Source: Enterococcus silesiacus | GTDB taxonomy: Bacteria > Bacillota > Bacilli > Lactobacillales > Enterococcaceae | DNA: 64,000 nt | Direction: 5' to 3' | Assembly: GCA_001465115.1 (NCBI GenBank) | Contig: CP013614.1 | Coordinates: 2,108,001 to 2,172,000, forward strand | Shown: piece after piece, positions 1 through 8,865 of the stretch | How the letters are laid out: every line of letters begins with the position of its first letter | Numbering within the stretch: position 1 is the first letter of the stretch | Notes under the pieces: generated by a model | Database searches by the model: none | The model's input: only the letters and a program-made list of their open reading frames with translations | Told to the model about the DNA's origin: nothing | Made by a program: the position numbers and the translations under genes

Positions 1-504
1 CACTCTTAAAATAACCAGACTTATTATTCCAATTATTAATAACATTTTTTCCAAAATCATAGCTACAGAAAATAATTTAAGTTCATCAGTAGCCTGTAAC
101 TCATAGGTTAAAACAGACCTGGGTACTATCAATAGTAAAGCTATTGCTGAAAATATAAGTACCGTACTTTTCTGGGAATCGGTTGAAATTCCATAGATTC
201 CAACAAAAATTAGCAATAGCATACAGAACAAAGAAACAACAAATAAATTCAAAAATTGATTTCTTAAACTTTTTTTGGGCAACTCATTGTAATGACTACC
301 GCCAAATTCTAAATATATTCCTTCTGGTATACCAAAAGTCACGTATTGAAGGTATGTAGTATAAAATATATAAAGTTGCCAATAACCATATAGTTCAACA
401 CCAATAAATTTAGGCACAAAAATGATTAAAAAAAACGATGTAAACAAATTAACCATATTTGATGTAAATGTATAAGATAAACTTGTCAAAATTCTCTTTC
501 TCAT
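1..504 (-). CDS. Wzx-like polysaccharide flippase, partial (C-terminus beyond window)
   Basis: This reading frame is open from an ATG at 504 to the window edge, giving 168 codons of the N-terminal part only. The product begins MRKRILTSLSYTFTSN and is dominated by hydrophobic stretches that look like at least four membrane helices, with a short charged loop of Lys/Arg between helix pairs. Length so far, composition and position at the end of a polysaccharide operon fit a Wzx/RfbX (MATE/MVF superfamily) exporter that would move undecaprenyl-linked repeat units across the membrane. It starts four bases after the stop of the predicted Wzy gene, so the two are probably translated together. The family is inferred mainly from context and topology, because the conserved C-terminal half is not visible. 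Confidence 0.7.
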   Translation of the reverse strand, partial: MRKRILTSLSYTFTSNMVNLFTSFFLIIFVPKFIGVELYGYWQLYIFYTTYLQYVTFGIPEGIYLEFGGSHYNELPKKSLRNQFLNLFVVSLFCMLLLIFVGIYGISTDSQKSTVLIFSAIALLLIVPRSVLTYELQATDELKLFSVAMILEKMLLIIGIISLVILRV

Positions 505-508
505 TTTA

Positions 509-1945
509 TTAAACCTTCACTTTACTATTATTACCAATTTTTTTTAATGTATAAGCCATTAAAAAAATAACTATGACACTAAAAATCTTAGGTAAAGATA
601 ACGAGGCTACTAAAAAATTTGTAAAGCTACTTCTTGGTGCAAACATAAGCTGTCTAGCCATTAGAAAAAAAATACCTTTAAAATATGGATTCAAACGTGT
701 TATAAACCGGTAAAAATTTCTTAGGAAAAAACCATAAAATAAATTTCCTAATATTAAACCGATATAAGAGAAATCTTTAAACAGTTCGGCTATATAGCTG
801 CTACCATATCCTATTCCTCTCAGATATAAGTCAGGCATTATATAATAAGATATCGTATGTGAAAAAAGATTTCCCTCCAAAGCTCTGCTCACGTTCTGTC
901 CAACATAAAAATTTTCAGTTTTAGTTAAACTCATAAAAATTCTTGTTTTAAAAAACTCAATAATTGGACCAAACGAGTAATTTTTATTAGGCAAAGAATC
1001 TCTAAAATTAATTGTGTAACCCAACACATTTACACTAATTCCTTGTGAGAAGAAAAAATCAAGCACAGATTCAGAAACTCGGTTTGTCGCTAGAGAATCA
1101 CCCCTTCTTAAATTTCCGACTATATTGAGTATTATGAAAAATATTGGAAGGATGCAAATACCTAATAATATTTGCTTTTTGCTAATCCATTTTTCACGTT
1201 TATTTGAGAAGTATTCTCTATAGAAGACATACAATACAAGTATAATAACATTTAGGAGAAAATCTGATCTTCTTCCTGACCACAAACATAATACACCTTC
1301 AACTAAATATAGATAAATAAACGGTAAAGCTTCTTTTTTATAAGGCATACATCCTAAAAAAATAAAAAAGCTGATATCGTACATTTCACTAAGAAACACT
1401 ATACCACCAGGTAATGAAGAGCGAAAAGAAGAAAATGCTTCATAATACCCTTGTGAATTTGTTCCTTGTATCATTTCAATCAGTACGAACACCCTAAGAA
1501 CAAACGATAATAAAAATATATATTTACTTACTAACTTAATTTCCTCATAATTACTTTGAATTAAATTGTGATTTAATTGTATTTTTATAAAACTTCCCAA
1601 AAAAAGAAATAACAGACTAATAAAAAGTAATAATAAAACCTCTATAATGATTTGTGTATCATAAAAGGCAGTACCAAATAAACCGACCATATCCTTTTTA
1701 TATCCCAAGATTCCCGTGACAACTATTCGCCCGAGTAAAAATGTAAAGAATGTTATCAAAAAAAGCGAAAAAGGTATATTATCTGGATACTTTGTAAAAG
1801 AAGTAATGAAGAACGAAACAATTAGAATTAGCAAAACAACTGCCATAGCTTCATAATTCATTATTTGATAATAATAGGCAAAACAAATTATCAAAAGTGG
1901 GAAAAATATTATCTGAATTATGTTAAACAACAAATTTTTTCTCAT
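509..1945 (-). CDS. wzy: Wzy-like oligosaccharide repeat-unit polymerase
   Basis: This is a very hydrophobic protein of 478 residues with roughly ten to twelve predicted membrane helices and a larger soluble loop in the second half (about residues 290-400). That layout is typical of O-antigen/capsule polymerases, which join lipid-linked repeat units on the outer face of the membrane. Sequence conservation in this family is poor, so the call rests on topology, length and position between a glycosyltransferase and a flippase gene. The start chosen is the ATG at 1945, preceded by a GAGGGGG ribosome site. It overlaps the stop of the upstream GT4 gene in an ATGA arrangement, which suggests translational coupling. 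A nine-codon upstream extension exists but lacks its own ribosome site. Confidence 0.75.
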   Translation of the reverse strand: MRKNLLFNIIQIIFFPLLIICFAYYYQIMNYEAMAVVLLILIVSFFITSFTKYPDNIPFSLFLITFFTFLLGRIVVTGILGYKKDMVGLFGTAFYDTQIIIEVLLLLFISLLFLFLGSFIKIQLNHNLIQSNYEEIKLVSKYIFLLSFVLRVFVLIEMIQGTNSQGYYEAFSSFRSSLPGGIVFLSEMYDISFFIFLGCMPYKKEALPFIYLYLVEGVLCLWSGRRSDFLLNVIILVLYVFYREYFSNKREKWISKKQILLGICILPIFFIILNIVGNLRRGDSLATNRVSESVLDFFFSQGISVNVLGYTINFRDSLPNKNYSFGPIIEFFKTRIFMSLTKTENFYVGQNVSRALEGNLFSHTISYYIMPDLYLRGIGYGSSYIAELFKDFSYIGLILGNLFYGFFLRNFYRFITRLNPYFKGIFFLMARQLMFAPRSSFTNFLVASLSLPKIFSVIVIFLMAYTLKKIGNNSKVKV

Positions 1946-3210
1946 ATATCCCCCTCTAATAACTCTTGACAAAATTTTTGGTAATTTTTCTCTTCACTCA
2001 ACATTGTCTGCCATGTTAGAAAAGCATTTCGTGACATCTCATTATATTTTTCTTTTGAAAAATTGTTCAAATCAATTATTTTTTCTAAAAGATCTTGAGG
2101 AGTTATTTGAAAATCAACTAAAATTCCATTATATCCATCTTTTACAATGTCTGAAGTTCCTCCAACATCAGATGCAATAACAGGTAAGGACATACTAAAA
2201 GCCTCCATTACCGATACAGGAGTTCCTTCCGATTCAGATACATTTATAAATAAAGATACTTCTTTATCTTTATAAACATTCATTACATCCTTGTTCTTAA
2301 CATATCCATAAAACTCATACTTACCTTCTGTTAACTTCTTTTTCGCATATTTATGGATTTTTTTTTCATAAGACATTTTTCCAGAACCGAGATGAATCCA
2401 TTTATAATCTATACCTCTTTTTTCACAAAGACTTAGTGTGTCAATAATTTTTTCAATATTTTTTAATGGTCTTATAGTTGAGCAACTAACTAAATATATT
2501 TTTTTATTCTCATGTTGGAAAAATTTATTACTAATTGATTTAACTCCTAATTTTCTCACAGCTACTTTTTCTTTTAAATTAGGGACTCTCATTTTCAACA
2601 TATTTTCCCCAAAAGTTGATACCGGGTAAACAAAATCCATATTGCTTAACAAATACTCGCGACTTGGTAAATAATTCAAAAAATTAGCATTTTCATTTAC
2701 ATCATAGCCATGTGCTCTAGAAATAATTTTTTTTACTTCATAATCTTTATCTACTAAATGTTTCTTAAGTTCAATCCCCACCATTGAAGTGAGATAGAAC
2801 CAATAAGAGTATATATAAATAGAGGTGTTGATTGGTAAATTGATTTCTTTTTCAAATTCATCCTTAACAATTTTCCATGTAGCTAAACTTCTTATTTGAA
2901 AATAATATTCAAACAATTTCTTTGAAAAACTTATTGGCATTTTCTTTATTTCATTCTTAATTGACCCGTTCCAATTGTAGATCAGCATCTGAATTTTTCC
3001 TTTTAATGAATGATCTGTTGATACGTTAAGTATAGAAACATTAGATGATACAGCCCTTGTTTGTTTCATATTTTTATTAATCATTACGGGTATAATAATA
3101 ACCTTTTCAAATGTCTCAGAAAGATAATTAATCTCAGATTCAAGATATTCTTCACCTTTCCAAAAGGGAAAATAATTTGTCAAAAGTATTAATGTCTTAT
3201 TATTTTTCAT
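1942..3210 (-). CDS. GT4-family (group 1) glycosyltransferase
   Basis: The 422-residue product has the two-domain GT-B look of group 1 glycosyltransferases. The C-terminal half carries the E-x7-E motif at about residues 328-336 (SEGTPVSVME), followed by PVIASDVGG, the usual nucleotide-sugar contact region of GT4 enzymes. It should add a sugar from an NDP donor to the undecaprenyl-linked intermediate on the cytoplasmic side. Donor and acceptor cannot be read from the sequence. The start overlaps the end of the phosphoglycosyl transferase gene by four bases, and its own stop overlaps the wzy start, so three genes are stitched together. It is the only obvious glycosyltransferase in the visible part of the operon besides the initiating enzyme, so further transferases may lie beyond the window edge. 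Confidence 0.85.
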   Translation of the reverse strand: MKNNKTLILLTNYFPFWKGEEYLESEINYLSETFEKVIIIPVMINKNMKQTRAVSSNVSILNVSTDHSLKGKIQMLIYNWNGSIKNEIKKMPISFSKKLFEYYFQIRSLATWKIVKDEFEKEINLPINTSIYIYSYWFYLTSMVGIELKKHLVDKDYEVKKIISRAHGYDVNENANFLNYLPSREYLLSNMDFVYPVSTFGENMLKMRVPNLKEKVAVRKLGVKSISNKFFQHENKKIYLVSCSTIRPLKNIEKIIDTLSLCEKRGIDYKWIHLGSGKMSYEKKIHKYAKKKLTEGKYEFYGYVKNKDVMNVYKDKEVSLFINVSESEGTPVSVMEAFSMSLPVIASDVGGTSDIVKDGYNGILVDFQITPQDLLEKIIDLNNFSKEKYNEMSRNAFLTWQTMLSEEKNYQKFCQELLEGDI

Positions 3211-3806
3211 TTTAATACATCATCCCTAGTGATATTTTTTCTTTTTATAACGGAAAAAATTGTTAAAAGAATAATTTTAAAATCTAAGAAAAACGACATA
3301 TTTTCTACATAATAAACATCATTTTTCATTCTTTCATCCATAGATGCTGCATTTCTTAACAAGGCTTGATTCAATCCTGTAATTCCTGGTTGAACTTCAA
3401 ATTTCATTTTAAATTCTTTCGAATATCTATGTTCATTCCCTAGTGGGCTAGGACGAGGACCTACAAGGCTCATATCTCCTAGTAAAACATTCACTAATTG
3501 AGGCAACTCATCTATACTCGTCTTTCTCAAGATTAAACCTATTTTAGTTACTCTATAATCATCACTAGAATTAAAAGTACTTCCATCAACATTACGTATA
3601 TCAGGAGCATTTTCTTTCATTGTTCTCAGCTTAAACATTCTGAATCTCTTCATATTTTTACCCAATCGCTCAGCATTATAAAAAATTGAACCACCATCTT
3701 CTAACTTAATGGCTATAGCAAATATAAAGCATATCAAACATATGAATGGTAACAGGATGACAGAAATCAATATATCAAATATTCGTTTAATAAAAAATTG
3801 GTACAT
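3207..3806 (-). CDS. Initiating phosphoglycosyl transferase (PglC/WcaJ-type sugar transferase)
   Basis: This 199-residue protein is the minimal monotopic phosphoglycosyl transferase form. An N-terminal re-entrant hydrophobic segment (about residues 10-34) is followed by the catalytic domain with the Asp-Glu dyad at D99-E100 (SIDELPQL) and the VGPRP motif just after. Such enzymes move a sugar-1-phosphate from a UDP-sugar to undecaprenyl phosphate and so start repeat-unit assembly. Small PglC-like enzymes without the extra N-terminal membrane domain often use UDP-bacillosamine-type or QuiNAc-type sugars, which fits the dehydratase and aminotransferase genes upstream. The gene overlaps the SDR gene by 20 bases. 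The ATG at 3806 has an AGGGGTGG ribosome site. Confidence 0.9.
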   Translation of the reverse strand: MYQFFIKRIFDILISVILLPFICLICFIFAIAIKLEDGGSIFYNAERLGKNMKRFRMFKLRTMKENAPDIRNVDGSTFNSSDDYRVTKIGLILRKTSIDELPQLVNVLLGDMSLVGPRPSPLGNEHRYSKEFKMKFEVQPGITGLNQALLRNAASMDERMKNDVYYVENMSFFLDFKIILLTIFSVIKRKNITRDDVLK

Positions 3807-4683
3807 TTTTTTCCACCCCTTCCATCTCTTGTTTAATTTCTTCTAATGCCTTTTCCATACTGTAACTTGCAGAATAATCAATTGTACTTTTAGCTAATGA
3901 ATGATTCATAAACGAACTATTAGATGAGTTCTTTGAAATATCACCTAAAACTAACAATTTTTCATTATCAAAAACTTTATTAACTAGCTTACCAACTTCC
4001 AAATTAGTCAATATATTCTCTGCTCCTATATTCAACAAATAATAGCCATCGTCCCCATCATCATGAAATATAGTCATTCTTATTGCTTTTATCACATCTT
4101 TAATATAGATAAATTCACGCTTATCCTCTGTTAAATTTGTTAAAGACAGCTCTTGCTTATTTAAGGCTTGGCGAATAAACAGATTTATCATATAATTATT
4201 CTTTTCATTTGGTCCAAATACATGTGCCAAGCGAAGTATATACAAAGAGGTTTCAGTAGAATTCAAATGAAGACGACAAATTTCTTCACCCACGACCTTA
4301 CTTAATCCATAAAAACTACAAGGAGAAGGCGAATCATTTTCTCTCCAAGGTAGTAAGTTACTATCAGAATATGCTGAGATAGAAGAAATATAGATAAATT
4401 TACCGATACTGTTCTCTTTACTTGCTATTACTACCTTTTCACTCAAAAGAACATTTTCATTATAGTCTTCAAAGGTTACTCCACGGCCTCTTTTAGCTGC
4501 TAAGTGTACAACTACGTCAGCATTTTCAAACCATCTATTTAAAGAGTTTAATGAATAGTCCGTATAAAAATCGGCATTTTTATTTCTAGTTAGAGATATA
4601 AGTTCAATCGAACTTATTTTTTTCAAATCTTTTACTACTTGTTTTCCCAAAAAACCCGATGCACCAGTAACAACCACTTTCAA
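3787..4683 (-). CDS. NAD-dependent sugar epimerase/dehydratase (extended SDR)
   Basis: This is an extended short-chain dehydrogenase of about 298 residues with the N-terminal dinucleotide motif TGASGFLG and an active-site YxxxK (YGLSK). It probably epimerises or reduces a nucleotide sugar, or a lipid-linked sugar, used by the operon. The sequence does not separate a 4-epimerase from a 4-ketoreductase. The start is uncertain: a GTG-GTG pair at 4698/4695 lies inside the ribosome site, whereas a TTG at 4683 gives the usual MKVVVTGASG beginning with GGAG seven bases upstream, so the TTG was chosen. It lies between the ATP-grasp gene and the phosphoglycosyl transferase gene, consistent with sugar modification before or at loading onto the lipid. 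Confidence 0.8.
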   Translation of the reverse strand: MKVVVTGASGFLGKQVVKDLKKISSIELISLTRNKNADFYTDYSLNSLNRWFENADVVVHLAAKRGRGVTFEDYNENVLLSEKVVIASKENSIGKFIYISSISAYSDSNLLPWRENDSPSPCSFYGLSKVVGEEICRLHLNSTETSLYILRLAHVFGPNEKNNYMINLFIRQALNKQELSLTNLTEDKREFIYIKDVIKAIRMTIFHDDGDDGYYLLNIGAENILTNLEVGKLVNKVFDNEKLLVLGDISKNSSNSSFMNHSLAKSTIDYSASYSMEKALEEIKQEMEGVEKNVPIFY

Positions 4684-4706
4684 TTTTCTCTCCACCACAC
4701 TTTTTA

Positions 4707-5816
4707 TTAAAATATTCTGTATGCAATTTTTTCAAATCTATTATTGATTGGACGAATAATATCTCCTTCTTCGTAGTATCTAAACGATTTATTCTTATCC
4801 GCGAAATCTTCTAAATATTTTGCTTTAGTATTCGGTTCTTGACATAAAAATTCCAAAGTCATTTGTTTTTCATAACTTAGATGATAATTTTCTAGCTCAC
4901 TTAGATCATTAAATAATAGATGATCAAAGGTTAATTTTAATAAATTAAACTTTTTAGTCTGATAAATTAAATTCCACATATGACAACCATCTAGTCTAGG
5001 AGTAATCTCTATAATGTAAGGTTCTTCTTGCTCAACTTTCATCTGAGCATACACTGGTCCATTGATTATACCCATTTTGCTAGCTGACAGTTGAAGTAGT
5101 TTGGCTGTTTTTTCAAAAATCTCATCTGAGAAATGTGCTGGTAAAATATGTTTATGGATCAAGCCTTCAAACTTTTGCCACGTTACTCTGTCAGAAACCT
5201 CACATACCTTTAAAACGCCATTGACTAGGTAACCATTAACCGATATTTCTGGTCCATCAACATATTTTTCAATTATCACTAAATTAGATCTAGAATAGCT
5301 TTTGGTATTTTCAAATTCTTGTAACAGCTGTTGATGGCTGTTTATCTTGATTACACCTCTTTGACCTTGAGAGTCAGCTGGTTTTAAAAATATTGGATAT
5401 TCACCAAATATCTGAAATTCAAAATCTTCAACATTACTCAAAGCTTGAAATTTAATATTTCCTTTAAACCCCTCACCTAGAAATGATCTCATCAAATCCT
5501 TTTTATTACATCTTTGAGCAACCTCACTTGAAATAAAATGTGGTAACCCTGTTAGTTCACTCACTTTAGAAACTACTGGCATAGCAATATCTGAACCAAC
5601 CGAATAGATAAGATTGATGTTATTCTCCTTTACATAGTGAATGACCTCATCTATATTGATAATATTAATCTCTGTAAAAACATCAGCTTCCATACTACCA
5701 ATACCGTCATTTTTCATGGCAATAGCATGAACTTCTACATCTTGATAGGTTTCTTTTATGAATTTAATTGCATCATATTGAACAGCGGCAACGCCTAATA
5801 CTAACACTTTCATCAT
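4707..5816 (-). CDS. ATP-grasp ligase of the polysaccharide operon
   Basis: About 369 residues. The N-terminal third is a Rossmann-like pre-ATP-grasp domain (KVLVLGVAAVQYDAI). It is followed by an ATP-grasp fold with a glycine-containing loop (KPADSQGQRGV) and a metal-binding C-terminal strand (IEITPRLDGCHMW). Family members join a carboxylate to an amine (or thiol) through an acyl phosphate. In this operon, directly after an aminotransferase, the obvious amine acceptor would be a 4-amino-sugar, but that is inference. An upstream TTG start would bury the GGAGGGAG ribosome site in the gene, so the ATG at 5816 (or the adjacent one at 5813) is preferred. The start lies four bases beyond the stop of the aminotransferase gene. 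Confidence 0.8.
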   Translation of the reverse strand: MMKVLVLGVAAVQYDAIKFIKETYQDVEVHAIAMKNDGIGSMEADVFTEINIINIDEVIHYVKENNINLIYSVGSDIAMPVVSKVSELTGLPHFISSEVAQRCNKKDLMRSFLGEGFKGNIKFQALSNVEDFEFQIFGEYPIFLKPADSQGQRGVIKINSHQQLLQEFENTKSYSRSNLVIIEKYVDGPEISVNGYLVNGVLKVCEVSDRVTWQKFEGLIHKHILPAHFSDEIFEKTAKLLQLSASKMGIINGPVYAQMKVEQEEPYIIEITPRLDGCHMWNLIYQTKKFNLLKLTFDHLLFNDLSELENYHLSYEKQMTLEFLCQEPNTKAKYLEDFADKNKSFRYYEEGDIIRPINNRFEKIAYRIF

Positions 5817-5820
5817 TACT

Positions 5821-7026
5821 TTAGCTCCCTCCAATACTACTAATTAGTTTTTCAGCTACATAAACAATATCATTCTCCGTCATTTTCGTATTCAGCGGTA
5901 AGGTAATCTCCGTTCGATACATGTTGTAAGCATTAGGATACTCAGTCATTTTGAAACCCATTTTCTTATATGCTGTTAACAAAGGTAACGGCTTATAGTG
6001 AACATTTGTAGCGATTCCTTTTTTAGCCATCTCCATGATGATTTGATTTCTTTTTTGTTCGTCCGAATCCCTTATACCGATTAAAAATAAATGACCACTT
6101 GATGTATATTTTTCAGTGTAATGTGATAACATAGTTACCTGATTTACTTCTTTTAAAGATGATTCATATAACTCAATCAACGTTTTCCTTTTAGATAATA
6201 ATTTAGGATATCTTTCCAATTGAATTAAGCCCAAAGCCGCTTGTATATCCGTCATATTACATTTAAAAGCAGGCTCTACGATATCATATTCCCATGAACC
6301 TAACTTATTTTTAGCAAGAGCATCTTTTGTTTGTCCATGTAGCGATAATGTATTAATCGTTCGGTAAATCAACTCATCTGCTTTTTGGTCAAAAGATTTC
6401 CAAGTCAAAGCACCGCCTTCAGCAGTTGTCAGATTTTTTACTGCATGAAAAGAAAAGCTAGTAAAATCAGCAATAGTACCTGATTGTCTCCCTTTGTATG
6501 TTGCTCCGAAAGAATGTGCTCCATCAGCAAGAATAATTATCCGATCATACATAGCTTGAATATCATTATTAGACGAAAATAATTTTTTCTTATCTTCAAC
6601 TAATTTAATTAGTCTATCGTAGTCACACATTACTCCAGCTATATCAACTGGTATAATTACTTTTGTTCTTGGAGTAATAGCTTTTTCCAGAGCATCTATA
6701 GATAGATGATAGCTGTCTTTTTCAGTATCAACCAAAACTATTTTTGCCCCTACATGAGCAATCACACTTGCTGATGCTGTGTAGGTGTATGAAGAAGTTA
6801 TCACCTCATCGCCTGGTCCAACGCCTAACAACCTCAAACACATCTCCATACAGGCAGTAGCTGAATTCATACAGATAGTTTTTTCAGTCCCACAATACTC
6901 AGAAATTTTTTTTTCAAATTCTTTTGTTTTAGGTCCTGTTGTAATCCATCCAGATTTAAGAACTTCCACAACACTTTTTATTTCTCTATCAGTAATATCC
7001 GGTGGTGAAAATGGTATATTTCTCAT
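5821..7026 (-). CDS. DegT/DnrJ/EryC1 sugar aminotransferase (PglE-like)
   Basis: The 401-residue protein matches the PLP-dependent sugar aminotransferase family. Asp168 (LADGAHSFGA) should contact the pyridine nitrogen, and Lys197 (FHAVKNLTTAEGG) should carry the cofactor. The N-terminal SPPDITDREI and the GWITTGPKT segment are typical. The enzyme would aminate a 4-keto-6-deoxy nucleotide sugar, such as the product of the dehydratase encoded just upstream, to give a 4-amino-4,6-dideoxy sugar. The start ATG at 7026 has an AAGGAGAT ribosome site. It is separated from the dehydratase gene by 11 bases and nearly abuts the ATP-grasp gene. Substrate assignment rests on gene context. Confidence 0.88.
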   Translation of the reverse strand: MRNIPFSPPDITDREIKSVVEVLKSGWITTGPKTKEFEKKISEYCGTEKTICMNSATACMEMCLRLLGVGPGDEVITSSYTYTASASVIAHVGAKIVLVDTEKDSYHLSIDALEKAITPRTKVIIPVDIAGVMCDYDRLIKLVEDKKKLFSSNNDIQAMYDRIIILADGAHSFGATYKGRQSGTIADFTSFSFHAVKNLTTAEGGALTWKSFDQKADELIYRTINTLSLHGQTKDALAKNKLGSWEYDIVEPAFKCNMTDIQAALGLIQLERYPKLLSKRKTLIELYESSLKEVNQVTMLSHYTEKYTSSGHLFLIGIRDSDEQKRNQIIMEMAKKGIATNVHYKPLPLLTAYKKMGFKMTEYPNAYNMYRTEITLPLNTKMTENDIVYVAEKLISSIGGS

Positions 7027-7037
7027 AATATCTCCTT

Positions 7038-8846
7038 TTATTTACTTGATTCATTCGCAAACTTTATCACTTCTTTTGCTGTAAGCTGTTCATCCAGTGA
7101 CAAACTACTAACAAATGATACTACCTTTTCAAATTCAAACCCTTTAACATTTCCAAGAAATATCTTATCAAATACCTGTTCAGCATTTTTTTCCTTACTT
7201 ACCAACAACTCTTCATACAATTTTTCACCTGGACGAATGCCCGTTTCTATAATGTCGATTTGATCTTCCCTAAAACCACTTAGCTTAATCATGTTCTTTG
7301 CTAAGTCATAGATTTTTACAGGCTCACCCATATCCAAGATAAACATTTCGCCACCTCGAGCTAATGCGCCAGCTTGAATCACTAAACGGCTAGCTTCTGG
7401 TATGGTCATAAAATAGCGAGTCATTCGAAAATCTGTCACAGTAATAGGACCACCTGCTCTGATTTGTTCTTCAAAAACAGGTATTACGCTCCCTCGGCTT
7501 CCTAAGACATTGCCGAACCTTACTGCACAAAATTTTGTATGTCCGCCATCATTAAGACCTGTTACAATCATTTCAGCTATTCGTTTAGTTGCTCCCATCA
7601 CATTTGGTGGATTCACAGCTTTATCTGTAGAAATCATTACAAAATTTTTCACACCATATTCTTTTGCCGCTTCAGCAACATTCTTAGTACCAAACACATT
7701 GTTTTTAACCGCTTCTGCAGGATTTTCTTCCATTAAAGGAACATGTTTATGCGCAGCAGCATGATAAATCGTTTCTGGTCGATATTTTTCGATAACCTGA
7801 AACATTCTTTCTCTATCTCGGATGTCTGCAATAATAGGTACGATCTCAGTATCTTGTGCACAAAAAATACGTCTGAGCTCTCTTTCAATAAGATAAATAG
7901 AGTTTTCGCCATGACCTAATATCAATAACTGTTTAGGGGAAAACTTCATTATCTGACGGCAAATTTCTGAACCAATAGAACCTCCTGCACCAGTAACTAA
8001 AATTATCTTTTCTGTTAATTGATCCGTTAATTGAATCATATCCAATTGAACTTCTTCACGACCTAACAAATCAACAACATCTATTTTTTTCAATCTTGAA
8101 ATTGTAATGTTTCCTGAAGCAACTTCCTCTAACGCAGGCATGGAATTTATAGGTAGTCCTAAGGGGGTAATTATCTCCAAAATCCGTTGTAACTCTTTTG
8201 GCTGGAGGGAAGGGATCGCAACTGTTATCATTTCTATCTTATCGCTCTTAACAATATTCGGAATTTCATCTACTGTCCCTAATACGCGAACACCACCAAG
8301 ATATGTCCGAAACTTATCTTGAGCATCATCAATAAAACCAACAACGTCAATATCGCCATTCGTTGTAGAGTTAACTAAACTATTTAATAGTATCCTACCA
8401 GCTTCACCAGCTCCAATGATCAACGTTTTCTTTGCAGCAGAGCTTGATGAACCTTTTTTATTCCGATACTCAATAATCAACCGCCAGCTTAAACGGCTTG
8501 AAATAATGAAAAAAGTTGTAACTAAATACGCCAATACAATAAAACGTCGTCCATAAAAAGTATCCGTCATAGCTAAAATCACGAGCTCAATTAGAGCAAC
8601 AATACTGGTTGCCCCAAAAATAGCCGTCATCTCGCTAATATTTGTATAGCGATTAATACGAGTAAATACTTTCAAAATAAACCCTAACAGGATATACAAT
8701 CCTAACTGCATAATAGTCGTTTCAATTAAAAAGAAATATGTAATTTTAACATAAGGTAATAAGTATAAATAAGAAAATGCATTTGCTAAAATAATTATTA
8801 ATGAATCTACCAACAATAAAACCAACACTTTTGTCCTTCTTGACAT
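7038..8846 (-). CDS. Membrane UDP-sugar 4,6-dehydratase (CapD/PglF/WbpM family)
   Basis: This is a long-form enzyme of 602 residues. The first 125 or so form four membrane helices. A Rossmann-like domain (IIGAGEAGR) follows, and then the catalytic SDR domain with TGAGGSIGSE near residues 286-296 and STDKAVNPPNVMGATKR, in which the Tyr of the usual YxxxK is replaced, as in the PglF/CapD group. These enzymes turn UDP-GlcNAc into UDP-4-keto-6-deoxy-GlcNAc, the precursor of bacillosamine, FucNAc or QuiNAc-type sugars. The ATG at 8846 is preferred to a TTG 33 bases upstream because it follows a GTGGG-TTGGA ribosome-like stretch and gives the usual N-terminus. It follows cpsB by 19 bases. Confidence 0.92.
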   Translation of the reverse strand: MSRRTKVLVLLLVDSLIIILANAFSYLYLLPYVKITYFFLIETTIMQLGLYILLGFILKVFTRINRYTNISEMTAIFGATSIVALIELVILAMTDTFYGRRFIVLAYLVTTFFIISSRLSWRLIIEYRNKKGSSSSAAKKTLIIGAGEAGRILLNSLVNSTTNGDIDVVGFIDDAQDKFRTYLGGVRVLGTVDEIPNIVKSDKIEMITVAIPSLQPKELQRILEIITPLGLPINSMPALEEVASGNITISRLKKIDVVDLLGREEVQLDMIQLTDQLTEKIILVTGAGGSIGSEICRQIMKFSPKQLLILGHGENSIYLIERELRRIFCAQDTEIVPIIADIRDRERMFQVIEKYRPETIYHAAAHKHVPLMEENPAEAVKNNVFGTKNVAEAAKEYGVKNFVMISTDKAVNPPNVMGATKRIAEMIVTGLNDGGHTKFCAVRFGNVLGSRGSVIPVFEEQIRAGGPITVTDFRMTRYFMTIPEASRLVIQAGALARGGEMFILDMGEPVKIYDLAKNMIKLSGFREDQIDIIETGIRPGEKLYEELLVSKEKNAEQVFDKIFLGNVKGFEFEKVVSFVSSLSLDEQLTAKEVIKFANESSK

Positions 8847-8865
8847 TTTTCCAACCCACTCTTTC

